Counted from the stretch's first letter, positions 43,980 to 55,880 are shown. The stretch is 64,000 nt of DNA from Gordonia amarae NBRC 15530 (GCF_000241345.1 NZ_BAED01000024.1:53264-117263); one strand, 5' to 3'. The notes: generated by a model not told the origin, from the sequence alone. Numbers and translations: made by a program.

Positions 43980-44451
43980 CGTGGCCCACAATACGGGCGA
44001 CCTGGCGGCCGCATCGAGCGCATTGCCTATGGGAACGGTCGTCACCAACAGCGGCCGGGTGTCGGCCACCCGTTTCCCGGGTGACGCTCCCACCACGCCG
44101 CCGTTCAGCCGTGACGAGCTGATCGCCCTCGACGACGCCCTCAAGGAGTCGAGCGAGGTCGCACGAGTGCGCTTCTCGGTGTTCATCGGTGACCTGGGCA
44201 CCGACGCGGTGTCGGACGCCAAGGCCATCCTCGGCAAGGCGCCCGAGCCGTACAACGGCGCGCTCATCGCGGTCTCGCCCAACACCAAGGACGTCGTGGT
44301 CGTCTCTGGCAAGGATGTCGCAGACCGCGTCAACGACCGGGTCGCGCAGCTCGGCGTGTCTGCGGCGATCACCAGCATCCGGCAGGGCAACCTGATCGAC
44401 GGACTGGTTGCCGCGCTGCACGTGATGGCTACCGCCGCTGCCGCGTCCTGA
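43966..44451 (+). CDS. DUF5130 protein (TPM-like fold)
   Basis: The 161-residue product belongs to the DUF5130 family of actinobacteria (Rv2468c by position). The segment ELIALDDALKESSEVARVRFSVFIGDLG, followed by APEPYNGALIAVSPNTKDVVVVSG and VNDRVAQLGVSAAITSIRQGNLIDGLVAAL, resembles the TPM/phosphatase-like fold. Function is not established. The GTG at 43966 follows ACGGAGG. Its last 54 bases are duplicated in tandem just past the stop, a striking local feature. Confidence 0.85.
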   Translation: MASGDVAHNTGDLAAASSALPMGTVVTNSGRVSATRFPGDAPTTPPFSRDELIALDDALKESSEVARVRFSVFIGDLGTDAVSDAKAILGKAPEPYNGALIAVSPNTKDVVVVSGKDVADRVNDRVAQLGVSAAITSIRQGNLIDGLVAALHVMATAAAAS

Positions 44452-44507
44452 CAGACGGACTGGTTGCCGCGCTGCACGTGATGGCTACCGCCGCTGCCGC
44501 GTCCTGA
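44398..44507. repeat. 56-bp tandem duplication at DUF5130 gene end
   Basis: The 54 bases ending in the stop codon (44398-44451, starting GACGGACTGGTTGCCGCG) recur without a mismatch at 44454-44507 after a 2-nt spacer. The second copy is not translated because the first stop codon is intact. It is a recent duplication by slippage or unequal exchange. Confidence 0.95.
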
Positions 44508-44520
44508 TCCTGGCATCATT

Positions 44521-44571
44521 CAACGACTTCGGCCGCCCCTCCCTTTCGGGGAGAGGCGGCCGAAGTCGTTG
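44521..44571. terminator. Bidirectional terminator between DUF5130 and dctA
   Basis: CAACGACTTCGGCCGCC pairs perfectly over 17 bp with its complement around a 17-nt loop, lying between two convergent genes, 12 bp from the dctA stop. Confidence 0.88.
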
Positions 44572-44583
44572 TGCTGTGCGGGT

Positions 44584-46005
44584 CTAGGCGGTGGCGGTCC
44601 CCGCCGTCGCGGGTGTCTTGCCGGCGGTGCCGTCCTCGTCGGCGCCGGGCAGATGCAATTGGTCCTCGTCGAGCATGGTGTCCTCGTTGAACGGGTCCTC
44701 GCCGCGCAGGACCGAGTGGACGCGGGCCTTGTCGACGGTGCCGGTCCACGAACCGACCAGCAGCGTCGCGACGGCGTTGCCGGAGAAGTTGGTGACCGCG
44801 CGGGCCTCGGACATGAACCGGTCGATGCCGACGATCAGCCCGACACCGTCGAGCATTTCGGGCCGGTGCGCCTGCAGACCACCGGCCAGGGTGGCCAGCC
44901 CGGCGCCGCTGACGCCGGCCGCGCCCTTGGAGGCGATGATCATGAAGGCCAGCAGACCGATCTGCTCACCGATCGACAGCGGATCACCCATCGCGTCGGC
45001 GATGAACAGCGAGGCCATCGTCAGGTAGATCGCGGTGCCGTCGAGATTGAACGAGTAGCCGGTGGGCACCACGACACCGACGGTGGTCTTCTCCACCCCG
45101 AGGTGTTCCATCTTGGCGATCAGGCGCGGCAGTGCCGACTCGGACGACGAGGTGGCGAAGATCAGCAGGTATTCGCGGGCCAGGTAGCGCACGAGACGGA
45201 ACACCGAGAAGCCTGTGACCGTCCGCAGGATCACGCCGAGCACACCGAAGACGAAGATCAGGCAGGTCAGGTAGAACGCGAGCATCAGTACGAGCATCTG
45301 GCCGACTGCCTTCCAGCCTGTCTGCCCGACAACCCCGGCGATCGCGCCGAACGCACCGATCGGGGCGACCCACAGGATCATCGTCAGCACCTTGAAGACG
45401 AGCTTCTGCAGGTACGCGATGGTCGTCAGGATCGGTTCTCCGACGCGGCCCATGCCCTGGATCGCGAAGCCGACGAGCAGCGCGACGAACAGGGCCTGCA
45501 GCACGCTGCCCTCGGTGAGTGAGGAGAACATCGACGTCGGGATGATGGATTCGAGGAACTCGATGGTCCCGCCCGCCTCATGTGCCTTCTCGGCCAGTTC
45601 GTCGCCCTTGCCTGCCGTGGCGGTGATGTCCAGACCCGTGCCGGGCTGGATGATGTTGCCGACGATCAGGCCGATGGCCAGTGCGAGCGTCGACATGCAG
45701 AGGAAGTAGATAAACGCCAGGCCACCCACTTTGCCGACGGTGGCCGCTTTCCGCACCGAGCCGATGCCGAGGACGATGGTGCAGAAGATGACCGGGGCGA
45801 TCATCATTTTGATGAGACTGACGAACATCGACCCGAGGAACGCGATGTCCTCGCCGACGCCCGGCGCCACCAGGCCGACGATCACACCGCTGACGACGGC
45901 GACGATCACGGCGATGTACAGCCAATGCGTACGATCGCGCTTCTGGACCAACCGTTCCGGTGACGGCGCGGGAGCCGCGTCCTCATCGCCTGTTCTGAAC
46001 CCCAA
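44584..46005 (-). CDS. dctA: C4-dicarboxylate:cation symporter DctA
   Basis: The 473-residue product has the DAACS fold: IKMMIAPVIFCTIVLGI, the serine-rich re-entrant loop ATSSSESALPRLI, VPTGYSFNLDGTAIYLTMASLFIA, and SKGAAGVSGAGL. It imports succinate, fumarate and malate with protons or Na+. I chose the TTG at 46005 because AGGAGAAAGG precedes it. The polar C-terminal tail (from about residue 430) is a little long. It is divergent from a CitA/DcuS-type sensor kinase with a CRP-like box between them, so dicarboxylate-induced expression is likely. Confidence 0.92.
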   Translation of the reverse strand: MGFRTGDEDAAPAPSPERLVQKRDRTHWLYIAVIVAVVSGVIVGLVAPGVGEDIAFLGSMFVSLIKMMIAPVIFCTIVLGIGSVRKAATVGKVGGLAFIYFLCMSTLALAIGLIVGNIIQPGTGLDITATAGKGDELAEKAHEAGGTIEFLESIIPTSMFSSLTEGSVLQALFVALLVGFAIQGMGRVGEPILTTIAYLQKLVFKVLTMILWVAPIGAFGAIAGVVGQTGWKAVGQMLVLMLAFYLTCLIFVFGVLGVILRTVTGFSVFRLVRYLAREYLLIFATSSSESALPRLIAKMEHLGVEKTTVGVVVPTGYSFNLDGTAIYLTMASLFIADAMGDPLSIGEQIGLLAFMIIASKGAAGVSGAGLATLAGGLQAHRPEMLDGVGLIVGIDRFMSEARAVTNFSGNAVATLLVGSWTGTVDKARVHSVLRGEDPFNEDTMLDEDQLHLPGADEDGTAGKTPATAGTATA

Positions 46006-46073
46006 TGTTCTGCCTTTCTCCTGTGACGCCGCGCACCCTGACGTGGGTGCCGGTAAGAATTGTCTGGTAACGA

Positions 46074-46089
46074 CGTGATTCGGGTCACG
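46074..46089. promoter_or_regulatory. CRP/GlxR-like box between dctA and the two-component system
   Basis: CGTGA-TTCGGG-TCACG is a perfect inverted repeat that differs from the CRP/GlxR consensus TGTGA-N6-TCACA only at the outer bases. It lies in the divergent promoter region (46006-46136). Carbon-source control of dicarboxylate uptake by GlxR is known in Corynebacterium. Confidence 0.45.
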
Positions 46090-46136
46090 GTTGTGTTCAT
46101 TTCGTTCACCGACGGGCTACGAGGGGGAGGAGTGGT

Positions 46137-47738
46137 GTGCGTAGGCTGGTGCCGCGGACCTTGGCCGGGCAGTCCATCGCGGCCGCACTGATGGTCGTTG
46201 TCGTGATCGTTGTCGGGGCGGTGGCGCTGGCCGCGGTCGACGCCCGGCGGGATGCCGACTCCACCGCGCGGAAAGAGGTGACCGCGGTGGCGCTCAGCCT
46301 GGCCGAGATGCCGGCGACCGCGCGGGCACTGGCCTCCGAGCGGCCCAGCGAGGTGCTGCAGGCCATCAGTGAACGGGTCCGGAGCAAGACCGGCGTCGCG
46401 TTCATCACCATCATGGGCCCTGACGGCACCCGGTACACCCATACCAACCCCGAGCGGATCGGGGAGAAGTATCTGGGCAGCACCGCGCAGGCGCTGGCCG
46501 GGCACGTATACACCGAGACCTACACGGGAACTCTCGGGCCGTCGATCCGCACCATCGCCCCGGTCGTCGACGATGAGCGGGTTGTCGGGATGGTGGCGGT
46601 CGGTATCACGCAGCGGACCCTTGCCCAGGGCTGGCGCTCACAGCTGCCGTTGATCGTCGAGATCGCCCTGGCCGCGCTGATCGCGGCATTCGTCGGACTG
46701 TGGCTGGTGCGCCGCAGGCTGTTGCGGGCGACAGGCGGACTGCCGCCCCGGGATCTGCGGATCATGTACGAACATCACGACGCCGTCCTGCACGCGGTGC
46801 GAGAAGGTTTGCTGGTCATCGAGGACGGGCGCATCGTCCTGATCAACGACGAGGCGAGCCGGCTCCTCGGAGACCTGGCACCCGATCTCTCGGGCGCCCC
46901 GGACTTTCTGCGTGACGCGGGACCGGTGCTCGAGGACGAACTCGTCGCCTACCGGGGCAGGGTCCTCGTGGTGAACCGGGCCGAGGTTCCGGGTCGCTCG
47001 GTGTCGTCGGTGGTCACGGTGCGTGACCGCACTGAACTGTCCGAGGCGATGGGTGAACTCGACTCGATGACCCGGTTCGCCGAGGCGCTGCGGTCGCAGG
47101 CGCATGAGTCGGCCAACCGGATGCATACGATCGTCGCGATGATCGAGCTGGGCCGTGCCGACGACGCCGCGGCGATGGCCACCACCGAACTCGAACTGTC
47201 CCAGCACCTGATCGACACGATGACCGAAGCGGTGCACGAACCCGCGCTGGTGGCGTTGCTGCTGGGTAAGAGCGCACAGGCCTCCGAACGCGGTATCGCC
47301 TTCACCCTGACCGAGGATTCGCAGCTCGACGATGCCGAGACGGCGGTACTCACGCCGCGTGACTTGGTCACCGTGGTGGGTAACCTCGTCGACAATGCCC
47401 TCGACGCCGCCGCCGACGATCCGTGGGTGGAGGTGTCGGTGTCCGGCGGCAGCTCGGGGGTCAGGATCGTGGTCGCCGACAGCGGACCCGGTATGGATCC
47501 GGACACGTTCGCGGCGGCGCGGCAACGGGGATTCTCCACCAAGTCGGGCGGTGACGACCTGGGCCGCGGATTGGGACTGGCACTGGTGGCACAGGTTGTC
47601 GCGGCACACGGCGGTGAACTGAGGGCGGAGAACACCTACGGTTCGGTGGTCACCGCCGACATCCCCGCCCATCCGGCGGGGCCGGTCTCCGGAACACCGG
47701 TGACACCGGGCACGGCGGCCGGCGGCGGAGTGCGATGA
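46137..47738 (+). CDS. CitA/DcuS-type dicarboxylate sensor histidine kinase
   Basis: The 533-residue kinase has a first membrane segment (about 13-33), an extracytoplasmic PAS-like sensor (about 40-168) with RTIAPVVDDERVVGMVAVGI, a second membrane segment (about 172-194), a cytoplasmic PAS domain and the phospho-acceptor motif RSQAHESANRMHTI (His near residue 323). The ATPase domain carries DNALDAAADDP, DSGPGMD and GRGLGLALV. It would sense external citrate or C4-dicarboxylates and phosphorylate the response regulator that overlaps its 3' end by 4 bp. The divergent dctA gene is the likely target. Confidence 0.92.
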   Translation: MRRLVPRTLAGQSIAAALMVVVVIVVGAVALAAVDARRDADSTARKEVTAVALSLAEMPATARALASERPSEVLQAISERVRSKTGVAFITIMGPDGTRYTHTNPERIGEKYLGSTAQALAGHVYTETYTGTLGPSIRTIAPVVDDERVVGMVAVGITQRTLAQGWRSQLPLIVEIALAALIAAFVGLWLVRRRLLRATGGLPPRDLRIMYEHHDAVLHAVREGLLVIEDGRIVLINDEASRLLGDLAPDLSGAPDFLRDAGPVLEDELVAYRGRVLVVNRAEVPGRSVSSVVTVRDRTELSEAMGELDSMTRFAEALRSQAHESANRMHTIVAMIELGRADDAAAMATTELELSQHLIDTMTEAVHEPALVALLLGKSAQASERGIAFTLTEDSQLDDAETAVLTPRDLVTVVGNLVDNALDAAADDPWVEVSVSGGSSGVRIVVADSGPGMDPDTFAAARQRGFSTKSGGDDLGRGLGLALVAQVVAAHGGELRAENTYGSVVTADIPAHPAGPVSGTPVTPGTAAGGGVR

Positions 47739-48427
47739 TCCGGGTACTGATCGTCGAGGACGATCCGCTGATCGCCGCCGCACACCGCGAATACCTGGAC
47801 CGCATAGGCGGGTTCGAGGTCGTCGACGCGGTGGCGACGGCACAGCTGGGGCTGCGCAGGGCATCGGAGGCGGCGGCCGCCGGCAACCCGGTGGGGTTGG
47901 TGTTGCTCGACCTCGGGCTTCCCGACGCGCGGGGTGTGGATCTGGCGGCGGCGCTGTCGGGGGTGCGGCCCGAACCCGACATCATCGCGATCACCGCCCA
48001 GCGGGACCTGGCCAGCGTGCGCAGCGCGATGGCGCACGGGGTGCTGCTGTACCTGCTCAAGCCGTTCACGTTCGCCGGTTTTCAGGAGAAGATCGGCCAG
48101 TACCTGCGCTACCGGGACGCGCTCGGCGCCGGCGGCGATGCGGTGAGTCAGCGCGACGTGGACCGGGCGCTGGCCGTCCTGCGCACCGCGGACGATCGCA
48201 GCACCGCCCGCAAGGGTGCGGCCCCGGCCACCGAGGACGCCGTCGGCCGCGCCGTCCGGGATTCCGAGGCGGGTCTGACGGCTTCGGAAGTGGCTGCGGC
48301 GGTAGGAAGTTCGCGGGTCACCGCATGGCGGTATCTGGAGCGGCTCGGTGACGACGGAACCGTGGAGCGGGTCACCGAATACGGCACCACCGGCCGCCCG
48401 CAGATCCGTTACCGGTGGCGCCGCTGA
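47735..48427 (+). CDS. CitB/DcuR-type response regulator
   Basis: The 230-residue regulator has a receiver domain (VEDDP acidic pair, phospho-acceptor Asp in LLDLGLPD, ITAQRD and the YLLKPF lysine) and a C-terminal helix-turn-helix (LTASEVAAAVGSSRVTAWRYLERL) of the CitB/DpiA type. The start codon overlaps the kinase stop (ATGA). It probably activates dctA. It converges on the DinB-family gene with a 16-bp gap. Confidence 0.92.
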   Translation: MIRVLIVEDDPLIAAAHREYLDRIGGFEVVDAVATAQLGLRRASEAAAAGNPVGLVLLDLGLPDARGVDLAAALSGVRPEPDIIAITAQRDLASVRSAMAHGVLLYLLKPFTFAGFQEKIGQYLRYRDALGAGGDAVSQRDVDRALAVLRTADDRSTARKGAAPATEDAVGRAVRDSEAGLTASEVAAAVGSSRVTAWRYLERLGDDGTVERVTEYGTTGRPQIRYRWRR

Positions 48428-48443
48428 TTCCGGTTGCGGCCCT

Positions 48444-49001
48444 TCAGAACTGGTCCGCCCACTCCTGGCCCTCGGAGATCGCGGCCATGGTGGTCTGTCC
48501 GTCGAGCGCCTCCCGGATGATGTCGGCGTGCCCGTTGTGGTGGGCGTACTCGCGGATCTTGTTGAGCACCATGGTGCGGACCGTCGACCACTCCCGCTCT
48601 GGCGCCCAGGGCGCGGTCGGCTGCGGGATGGCCTCGTCAAGACTGTCAACAAGGACGATCACCTGGTCGAAAGCCTCTGTCGCCGCATCGAATTCGGTCA
48701 GCCAGTCGGCGAGCGTCTCGTCTGGGAGCAGTTCGTAGTTGTGCGCCAGCGCCACCATGTCCACTTCGGCGTCCTCATCGCGTTCGGTGATCACCTTGGC
48801 GGTGCTCCGGTCGCCGGAGGCGAGGTGCTTCACCAAGCCGCCAAGCGTCAGCTCGCTGACGGTGGTGCGCCTGCGTGCCTGTTCCTCGGTCAGATTGCGC
48901 ACGGTGACACGGAACAGGTTGCGCTGATCGGCCAGAATGGTCAGCAATTCCAGCTTTTCGCCGGTGACATCGGGAACGGTGACTGCGGTGTAGAGGCCCA
49001 T
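48444..49001 (-). CDS. DinB/DUF664-family protein
   Basis: The 185-residue four-helix-bundle product fits the DinB/DUF664 family that includes mycothiol-dependent transferases. It has an N-terminal helix (EKLELLTILADQRNLFRVTVRNLTEEQARRR), the LTLGGLVKHLAS segment with the first metal-binding histidine, and YAHHNGHADIIREALDG with the later histidines. Metal ligation by His residues is typical. A specific reaction cannot be assigned; thiol-S-transfer is plausible in a mycothiol producer. The ATG at 49001 is used. Confidence 0.85.
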   Translation of the reverse strand: MGLYTAVTVPDVTGEKLELLTILADQRNLFRVTVRNLTEEQARRRTTVSELTLGGLVKHLASGDRSTAKVITERDEDAEVDMVALAHNYELLPDETLADWLTEFDAATEAFDQVIVLVDSLDEAIPQPTAPWAPEREWSTVRTMVLNKIREYAHHNGHADIIREALDGQTTMAAISEGQEWADQF

Positions 49002-49086
49002 CGGATTCTCGCTTCTCTGGTTCGGATTGTGACCTCTCCGACGCTACGAGCGATAGCGGACACCTCCGGTCCGCGTTCGGCAAAAG

Positions 49087-49126
49087 ATCTCGGTGGCCTG
49101 GGCACGCGTACCCAGGCCACCGAGAT
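49087..49126 (-). terminator. Terminator of pepN
   Basis: ATCTCGGTGGCCTGGG pairs over 16 bp with its complement around an 8-nt loop. On the minus strand it is followed by CTTTTG, 12 bp after the pepN stop codon. Confidence 0.87.
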
Positions 49127-49138
49127 TGTGGTGTGCGA

Positions 49139-51712
<2,574 letters not shown>

Positions 51713-51770
51713 CCTGGCCAGCTTAGTGGCCGTTCCCGGCGCCGGTAGGGCAATAGATTCCGCCACGGGC

Positions 51771-51796
51771 GGAATCAGAACGCAGGCGGCGTAGTT
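51771..51796 (+). promoter_or_regulatory. SigH-type promoter (candidate)
   Basis: GGAATC (51771-51776) is followed after 17 bp by GTT (51794-51796). This fits the SigH pattern GGAAYA-N16-20-SGTT with one mismatch in the -35 element. It lies 45 bp upstream of the CPWC reductase gene, whose M. tuberculosis counterpart Rv2466c is a strong SigH target. Confidence 0.45.
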
Positions 51797-51841
51797 GTAC
51801 CGCAGTGCTGGTACCGCAACGCCGAAAGGACCGTAGCTTCT

Positions 51842-52450
51842 ATGTCGTCACGAGACCGTGTGGATTTCTGGTTCGACCCGCTCTGCCCTTGGTGCTGGAT
51901 CACCTCGCGCTGGATCCTGGAGGCCGAGAAGGTGCGGCCCATCGACGTGAACTTCCACATCATGAGCCTGGCCGTGCTCAACGAGGGCAAGGACATCCCC
52001 GACGAGTACCGCGAAGGCCTCAAACACGCGTGGCGGCCCGTCCGGGTACTGGCCGCTGCCGCCGCACAGCGCGGCGACGAGATCCTCGCCCCGCTGTACG
52101 CCGAGCTCGGCACCCGCCTGCACAACCAGGGCAACAAGGACTTCGACGTGGTGATCCCCGAATCGCTCGCCGCGCTCGGACTCGACCCGGCGCTCGCCGA
52201 CGCCGCCGACAGCACCGAGTTCGATGACGTGATCCGCACCAGCCACCACGAGGGTATGGACAAGGTGGGCGACGACGTAGGCACCCCGACCATCCACATC
52301 AACGGGGTGGCGTTCTTCGGGCCGGTGCTCTCGCGGATCCCGCGCGGAGAGACCGCGGGTGTGGTGTGGGACGGTGCCGTCGCACTCTCTTCCTACCCGC
52401 ACTTCTATGAGCTCAAGCGGACCCGCGACGAGGCACCCGAATTCGACTGA
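51842..52450 (+). CDS. DsbA-like mycothiol-dependent reductase (Rv2466c-like)
   Basis: The 202-residue thioredoxin-fold protein has the active-site CPWC in [11 protein letters not shown], a helical insertion, and the cis-proline segment [25 protein letters not shown]. This matches the DsbA-family mycoredoxin-like reductase Rv2466c, which uses mycothiol to reduce disulfides and activates nitro-prodrugs in M. tuberculosis. No signal peptide is present, so it acts in the cytoplasm. A SigH-like promoter lies upstream and a terminator follows, so it is probably an independently induced oxidative-stress gene. Confidence 0.9.
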   Translation: MSSRDRVDFWFDPLCPWCWITSRWILEAEKVRPIDVNFHIMSLAVLNEGKDIPDEYREGLKHAWRPVRVLAAAAAQRGDEILAPLYAELGTRLHNQGNKDFDVVIPESLAALGLDPALADAADSTEFDDVIRTSHHEGMDKVGDDVGTPTIHINGVAFFGPVLSRIPRGETAGVVWDGAVALSSYPHFYELKRTRDEAPEFD

Positions 52451-52471
52451 TCCCGGGCTCGACCGACCGCG

Positions 52472-52503
52472 ACCGCCCCGCCCGCTCAGCGCCGGGGCGG
52501 TTT
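52472..52503 (+). terminator. Terminator after DsbA-like gene
   Basis: ACCGCCCCG pairs with CGGGGCGGT around a 12-nt loop and is followed by TT, 21 bp after the stop codon. Confidence 0.85.
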
Positions 52504-52554
52504 GGGGTCCGGGGCTTTTCGGTCCGGGCAGGGTTGCGCTCTATAGTCGACGCC

Positions 52555-53028
<474 letters not shown>

Positions 53029-53063
53029 CCGCGCCCTTAGCGCCCCCGACGTAGGACCGATCT

Positions 53064-53882
53064 GTGCCCGAAGGTCATACGCTGCACCGTCTCGCCGGTA
53101 GGCAGCGCAAGCTGCTCGGCGGCAAGACGGTGGCGGTGACCAGCCCGCAGGGACGGTTCGCCGAGGGTGCCGCCGTCGTCGACGGCATGGTCTTCCACAC
53201 CGCGGAGGCCTGGGGTAAACACCTGATTCAGCGGTACCGGCCGTTCGCCGGGGCACGTCGCTCCGGTGAACGGCTCATTCATATTCATCTCGGCCTGTAC
53301 GGTGCCTTCAGCGAGCAGACCGCGCCGATGGCGCCGCCCGTCGGGCAGGTTCGCCTCCGGATCGAGGCCACCGATGTCGGTGTGGACCTGCGCGGACCCA
53401 GCGCCTGTCAGCTCTATACCCCGGCCGACCTCGACGCCCTGGTGGCCCGGCTCGGACCGGATCCGCTGCGGCGCGATGCCCGGCCCGAGCGCGCGTTCGC
53501 GGCGATCGCCAGATCCACGCGGCCGATCGGCGCGCTGCTCATGGACCAGAAGGTGATGGCGGGAGTCGGGAATGTCTACCGCGCCGAGGTTCTCTTCCGG
53601 GCCGGTATCGACCCGTACAGACAAGGCACCCGCATCAGCCATGACGATTTCGAGGCCCTGTGGGCCGATCTCGTGACGCTGATGCGGGTGGGTGTCCGGA
53701 AGGGCCGGATTCATGTGGTGCGCCCGGCAGATGACCACGGAGCGCCGTCGTATGCGGCGGACCGGCCGCGCACCTATGTGTACAGGCGGGCCGGCGAGGA
53801 CTGCCGGATCTGCGGGACGACCGTCGCGCATGCGGTGCTCGACGGTCGGAATCTGTTCTGGTGTCCCGCATGCCAGCGGTGA
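53064..53882 (+). CDS. nei: Fpg/Nei-family DNA glycosylase
   Basis: The 272-residue enzyme begins with the catalytic PEGHTLHRLA (Pro-Glu at the mature N-terminus) and has the H2TH region (LLMDQKVMAGVGNVYRAEVLF). It ends in a C4 zinc finger (CRICG ... WCPACQR). The Thr-Leu-His variant after PEG points to the Nei branch rather than MutM. It excises oxidised pyrimidines from DNA and cuts the strand. The start is GTG at 53064. Counterpart: Rv2464c. Confidence 0.92.
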   Translation: MPEGHTLHRLAGRQRKLLGGKTVAVTSPQGRFAEGAAVVDGMVFHTAEAWGKHLIQRYRPFAGARRSGERLIHIHLGLYGAFSEQTAPMAPPVGQVRLRIEATDVGVDLRGPSACQLYTPADLDALVARLGPDPLRRDARPERAFAAIARSTRPIGALLMDQKVMAGVGNVYRAEVLFRAGIDPYRQGTRISHDDFEALWADLVTLMRVGVRKGRIHVVRPADDHGAPSYAADRPRTYVYRRAGEDCRICGTTVAHAVLDGRNLFWCPACQR

Positions 53883-53943
53883 GTCGCGCCGTAACACGAT
53901 CGGCGGCGATCGGGTCGGGGCTCACCGGGCATCGGACGGGGAA

Positions 53944-54078
53944 TCAGCGACTTTCGGCGCGCTGAGCCATGATCAGCAGTTCGTCGCGCTGCGACTGGCT
54001 GGGAATGCGCGCGATCTTGCTGTAAAGGCTCCGGTGAGCGGTGGACTGGAAATGAGCACGAAGACGTGCGAATGCCAT
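53944..54078 (-). CDS. Small conserved-looking protein, 44 residues
   Basis: On the minus strand a 44-codon ORF starts at an ATG (54078) with a strong ribosome site CAAAGGAG nine bases upstream, and ends at TGA (53944). The product is basic and helical (MAFARLRAHFQSTAHRSLYS, then an ARIPSQSQRDELLIMAQRAE segment), with no membrane helix or Cys. Codon use is normal for the genome. The function is unknown. The region upstream is A/T-richer, with an imperfect palindrome (GTTACATATGTGTAAAC, 54136-54152) that could be its operator. Confidence 0.65.
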   Translation of the reverse strand: MAFARLRAHFQSTAHRSLYSKIARIPSQSQRDELLIMAQRAESR

Positions 54079-54335
54079 GACGAGTGTCTCCTTTGATTTG
54101 TTGGCCGTCATATGTTTCGGGCGAGGCTTCCCGAACGTTACATATGTGTAAACGCGCTATCCGGCGCGGATGATCCCGAACGTGTCCAAGCACACCCCGG
54201 CACCGGATTGTGTTGCGGGAGTCACTGTCTACCGGGTGACCGTGGATGACAGAAAATATGAATCTGTTCACCGGATGTCTAATGAAATTAGCCTTCTCGA
54301 CATGCGGACGCATTCGTCCTGACCCTAGGATCGTC

Positions 54336-54349
54336 GGGACAAAAGTCCC
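54336..54349. promoter_or_regulatory. GGGAC-N4-GTCCC palindrome (DosR-like core)
   Basis: GGGAC-AAAA-GTCCC matches the core of the DosR/DevR box (TTSGGGACTWWAGTCCCSAA), but the flanks fit poorly. It lies only 23 bp before the sthA start, too close for standard activation of that gene. It could repress sthA or simply form a hairpin in its leader. Confidence 0.3.
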
Positions 54350-54372
54350 ATCGGTGAGGCGGAGAAACCACA

Positions 54373-55824
54373 GTGGACCATTTTGACGTGGTAGTGATCG
54401 GATCGGGCCCGGCCGGGCAGAAGGCGGCGATCGCGGCCGCCAAGCTCGGCAAGAGGGCGGCGATCGTCGAACGTAAACACATGATGGGCGGCGTCTGCAT
54501 CAACACCGGCACCATTCCGTCAAAGACACTGCGGGAGGCCGTGCTTTACCTGACCGGCCTCAATCAGCGTGAGCTGTACGGGGATTCGTACCGACTCAAA
54601 TCCGATATCACCGTTACCGATCTGGCGGCCCGCACCAATCACGTCGTCTCCCGCGAGATCGACGTGATTCGGCATCAGCTCGCCCGGAACTCGGTGATGA
54701 TGTTCGTCGGTAGCGCGCGCTTTGTCGGTCCCAACGAGATCACGGTCGAGGACGCGACCGGTGACCTCAAGCACGTCCGCGGTGATTACTTCGTCGTCGC
54801 CGTGGGAACACGTCCCGCACGACCACCGAGCGTCGACTTCGACAGCGAGACCGTCGTCGACTCCGATCAGATCCTCGGACTGGACCGGGTGCCCTCGTCG
54901 ATGGTGGTGGTCGGTGCGGGTGTCATCGGAATCGAATACGCGTCGATGTTCGCGGCCCTCGGCAGCAAGGTGACAGTGATCGAGAAACGGCCGACGATGC
55001 TGGATTTCTGTGACCGGGAAATCGTGGAATCACTGCAGTATCAGCTCCGAGACCGCGGGGTGACCTTCCGTTTCGGGGAATCCGTGAAGACCGTTGAACG
55101 GCATCCGTCGGGAACGCTGACGATACTCGAATCCGGGAAAGTCATTCCGGCGGACACCGTGTTGTACTCGGCCGGCAGGCAGGGGGTGAGCGACGAACTC
55201 GATGTCGAGGCCGCGGGTCTGACCGCCGACTCACGCGGCCGGCTGAAGGTCGACGAGAACTACCGCACCGAGGTGGAGCACATCTACGCGGTCGGCGACA
55301 TCATCGGCTTCCCGGCGCTGGCCGCCACCTCCATGGAACAGGGGCGCCGAGCCACCTACCATGCCTTCGGCGAGCCGGTGGGCGTGGTAAACGACGACCT
55401 GCAGCCGATCGGCATCTACGCCATCCCCGAACTGAGCTTCGTCGGACGGACAGAGGACCAGCTCACCGCGGCCAACGTGCCGTTCGAGGTCGGGGTCGCC
55501 CGCTACCGGGAGCTGGCCCGGGGCGCGATCATAGGCGACTCGTACGGCCTGCTCAAGTTGCTCGTGCACGCGGAGGAACGGACTCTGCTCGGGGTGCACG
55601 CCTTCGGCAGCAACGCCGCCGAACTCGTCCACATCGGTCAGACGGTGATGGGTCTGGGCGGGACCATCGACTACCTCGTCGACGCGGTGTTCAACTATCC
55701 GACCCTCGCCGAGGGGTACAAGGTGGCAGCCCTCGACGCGGTGAACAAGATGCGGGCGATCGAGCGTGTGCGAACCAAGGGCCTGACAGGAGACCTCGAC
55801 GCGGGGGAGAGTCCGCTGCCCTGA
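54373..55824 (+). CDS. sthA: Soluble pyridine nucleotide transhydrogenase
   Basis: The 483-residue flavoprotein has the FAD motif [14 protein letters not shown] and the segment [16 protein letters not shown]. In that segment only one of the two disulfide cysteines of the lipoamide-dehydrogenase family is kept, which distinguishes SthA from the disulfide reductases. The second nucleotide motif is [27 protein letters not shown] and the FAD end is [13 protein letters not shown]. It equilibrates NADH and NADPH in the cytoplasm. Start is GTG at 54373. It forms a single-gene unit with its own terminator. Confidence 0.95.
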   Translation: MDHFDVVVIGSGPAGQKAAIAAAKLGKRAAIVERKHMMGGVCINTGTIPSKTLREAVLYLTGLNQRELYGDSYRLKSDITVTDLAARTNHVVSREIDVIRHQLARNSVMMFVGSARFVGPNEITVEDATGDLKHVRGDYFVVAVGTRPARPPSVDFDSETVVDSDQILGLDRVPSSMVVVGAGVIGIEYASMFAALGSKVTVIEKRPTMLDFCDREIVESLQYQLRDRGVTFRFGESVKTVERHPSGTLTILESGKVIPADTVLYSAGRQGVSDELDVEAAGLTADSRGRLKVDENYRTEVEHIYAVGDIIGFPALAATSMEQGRRATYHAFGEPVGVVNDDLQPIGIYAIPELSFVGRTEDQLTAANVPFEVGVARYRELARGAIIGDSYGLLKLLVHAEERTLLGVHAFGSNAAELVHIGQTVMGLGGTIDYLVDAVFNYPTLAEGYKVAALDAVNKMRAIERVRTKGLTGDLDAGESPLP

Positions 55825-55848
55825 TTCGTGCACCCGCTCACATAGAGA

Positions 55849-55880
55849 CGAGAGCCCGGTCCGAGTGGATCGGGCTCTCG
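55849..55880. terminator. Terminator between sthA and L,D-transpeptidase
   Basis: CGAGAGCCCG pairs with CGGGCTCTCG over 10 bp with a 12-nt loop, 25 bp after the sthA stop and near the convergent gene end, so it can serve both directions. Confidence 0.82.

Noticed and set aside
54136..54152. GTTACATATGTGTAAAC near-palindrome as an independent feature
   Set aside because: It is imperfect by one base and has no known family, so it is only mentioned as a possible operator of the small protein gene.
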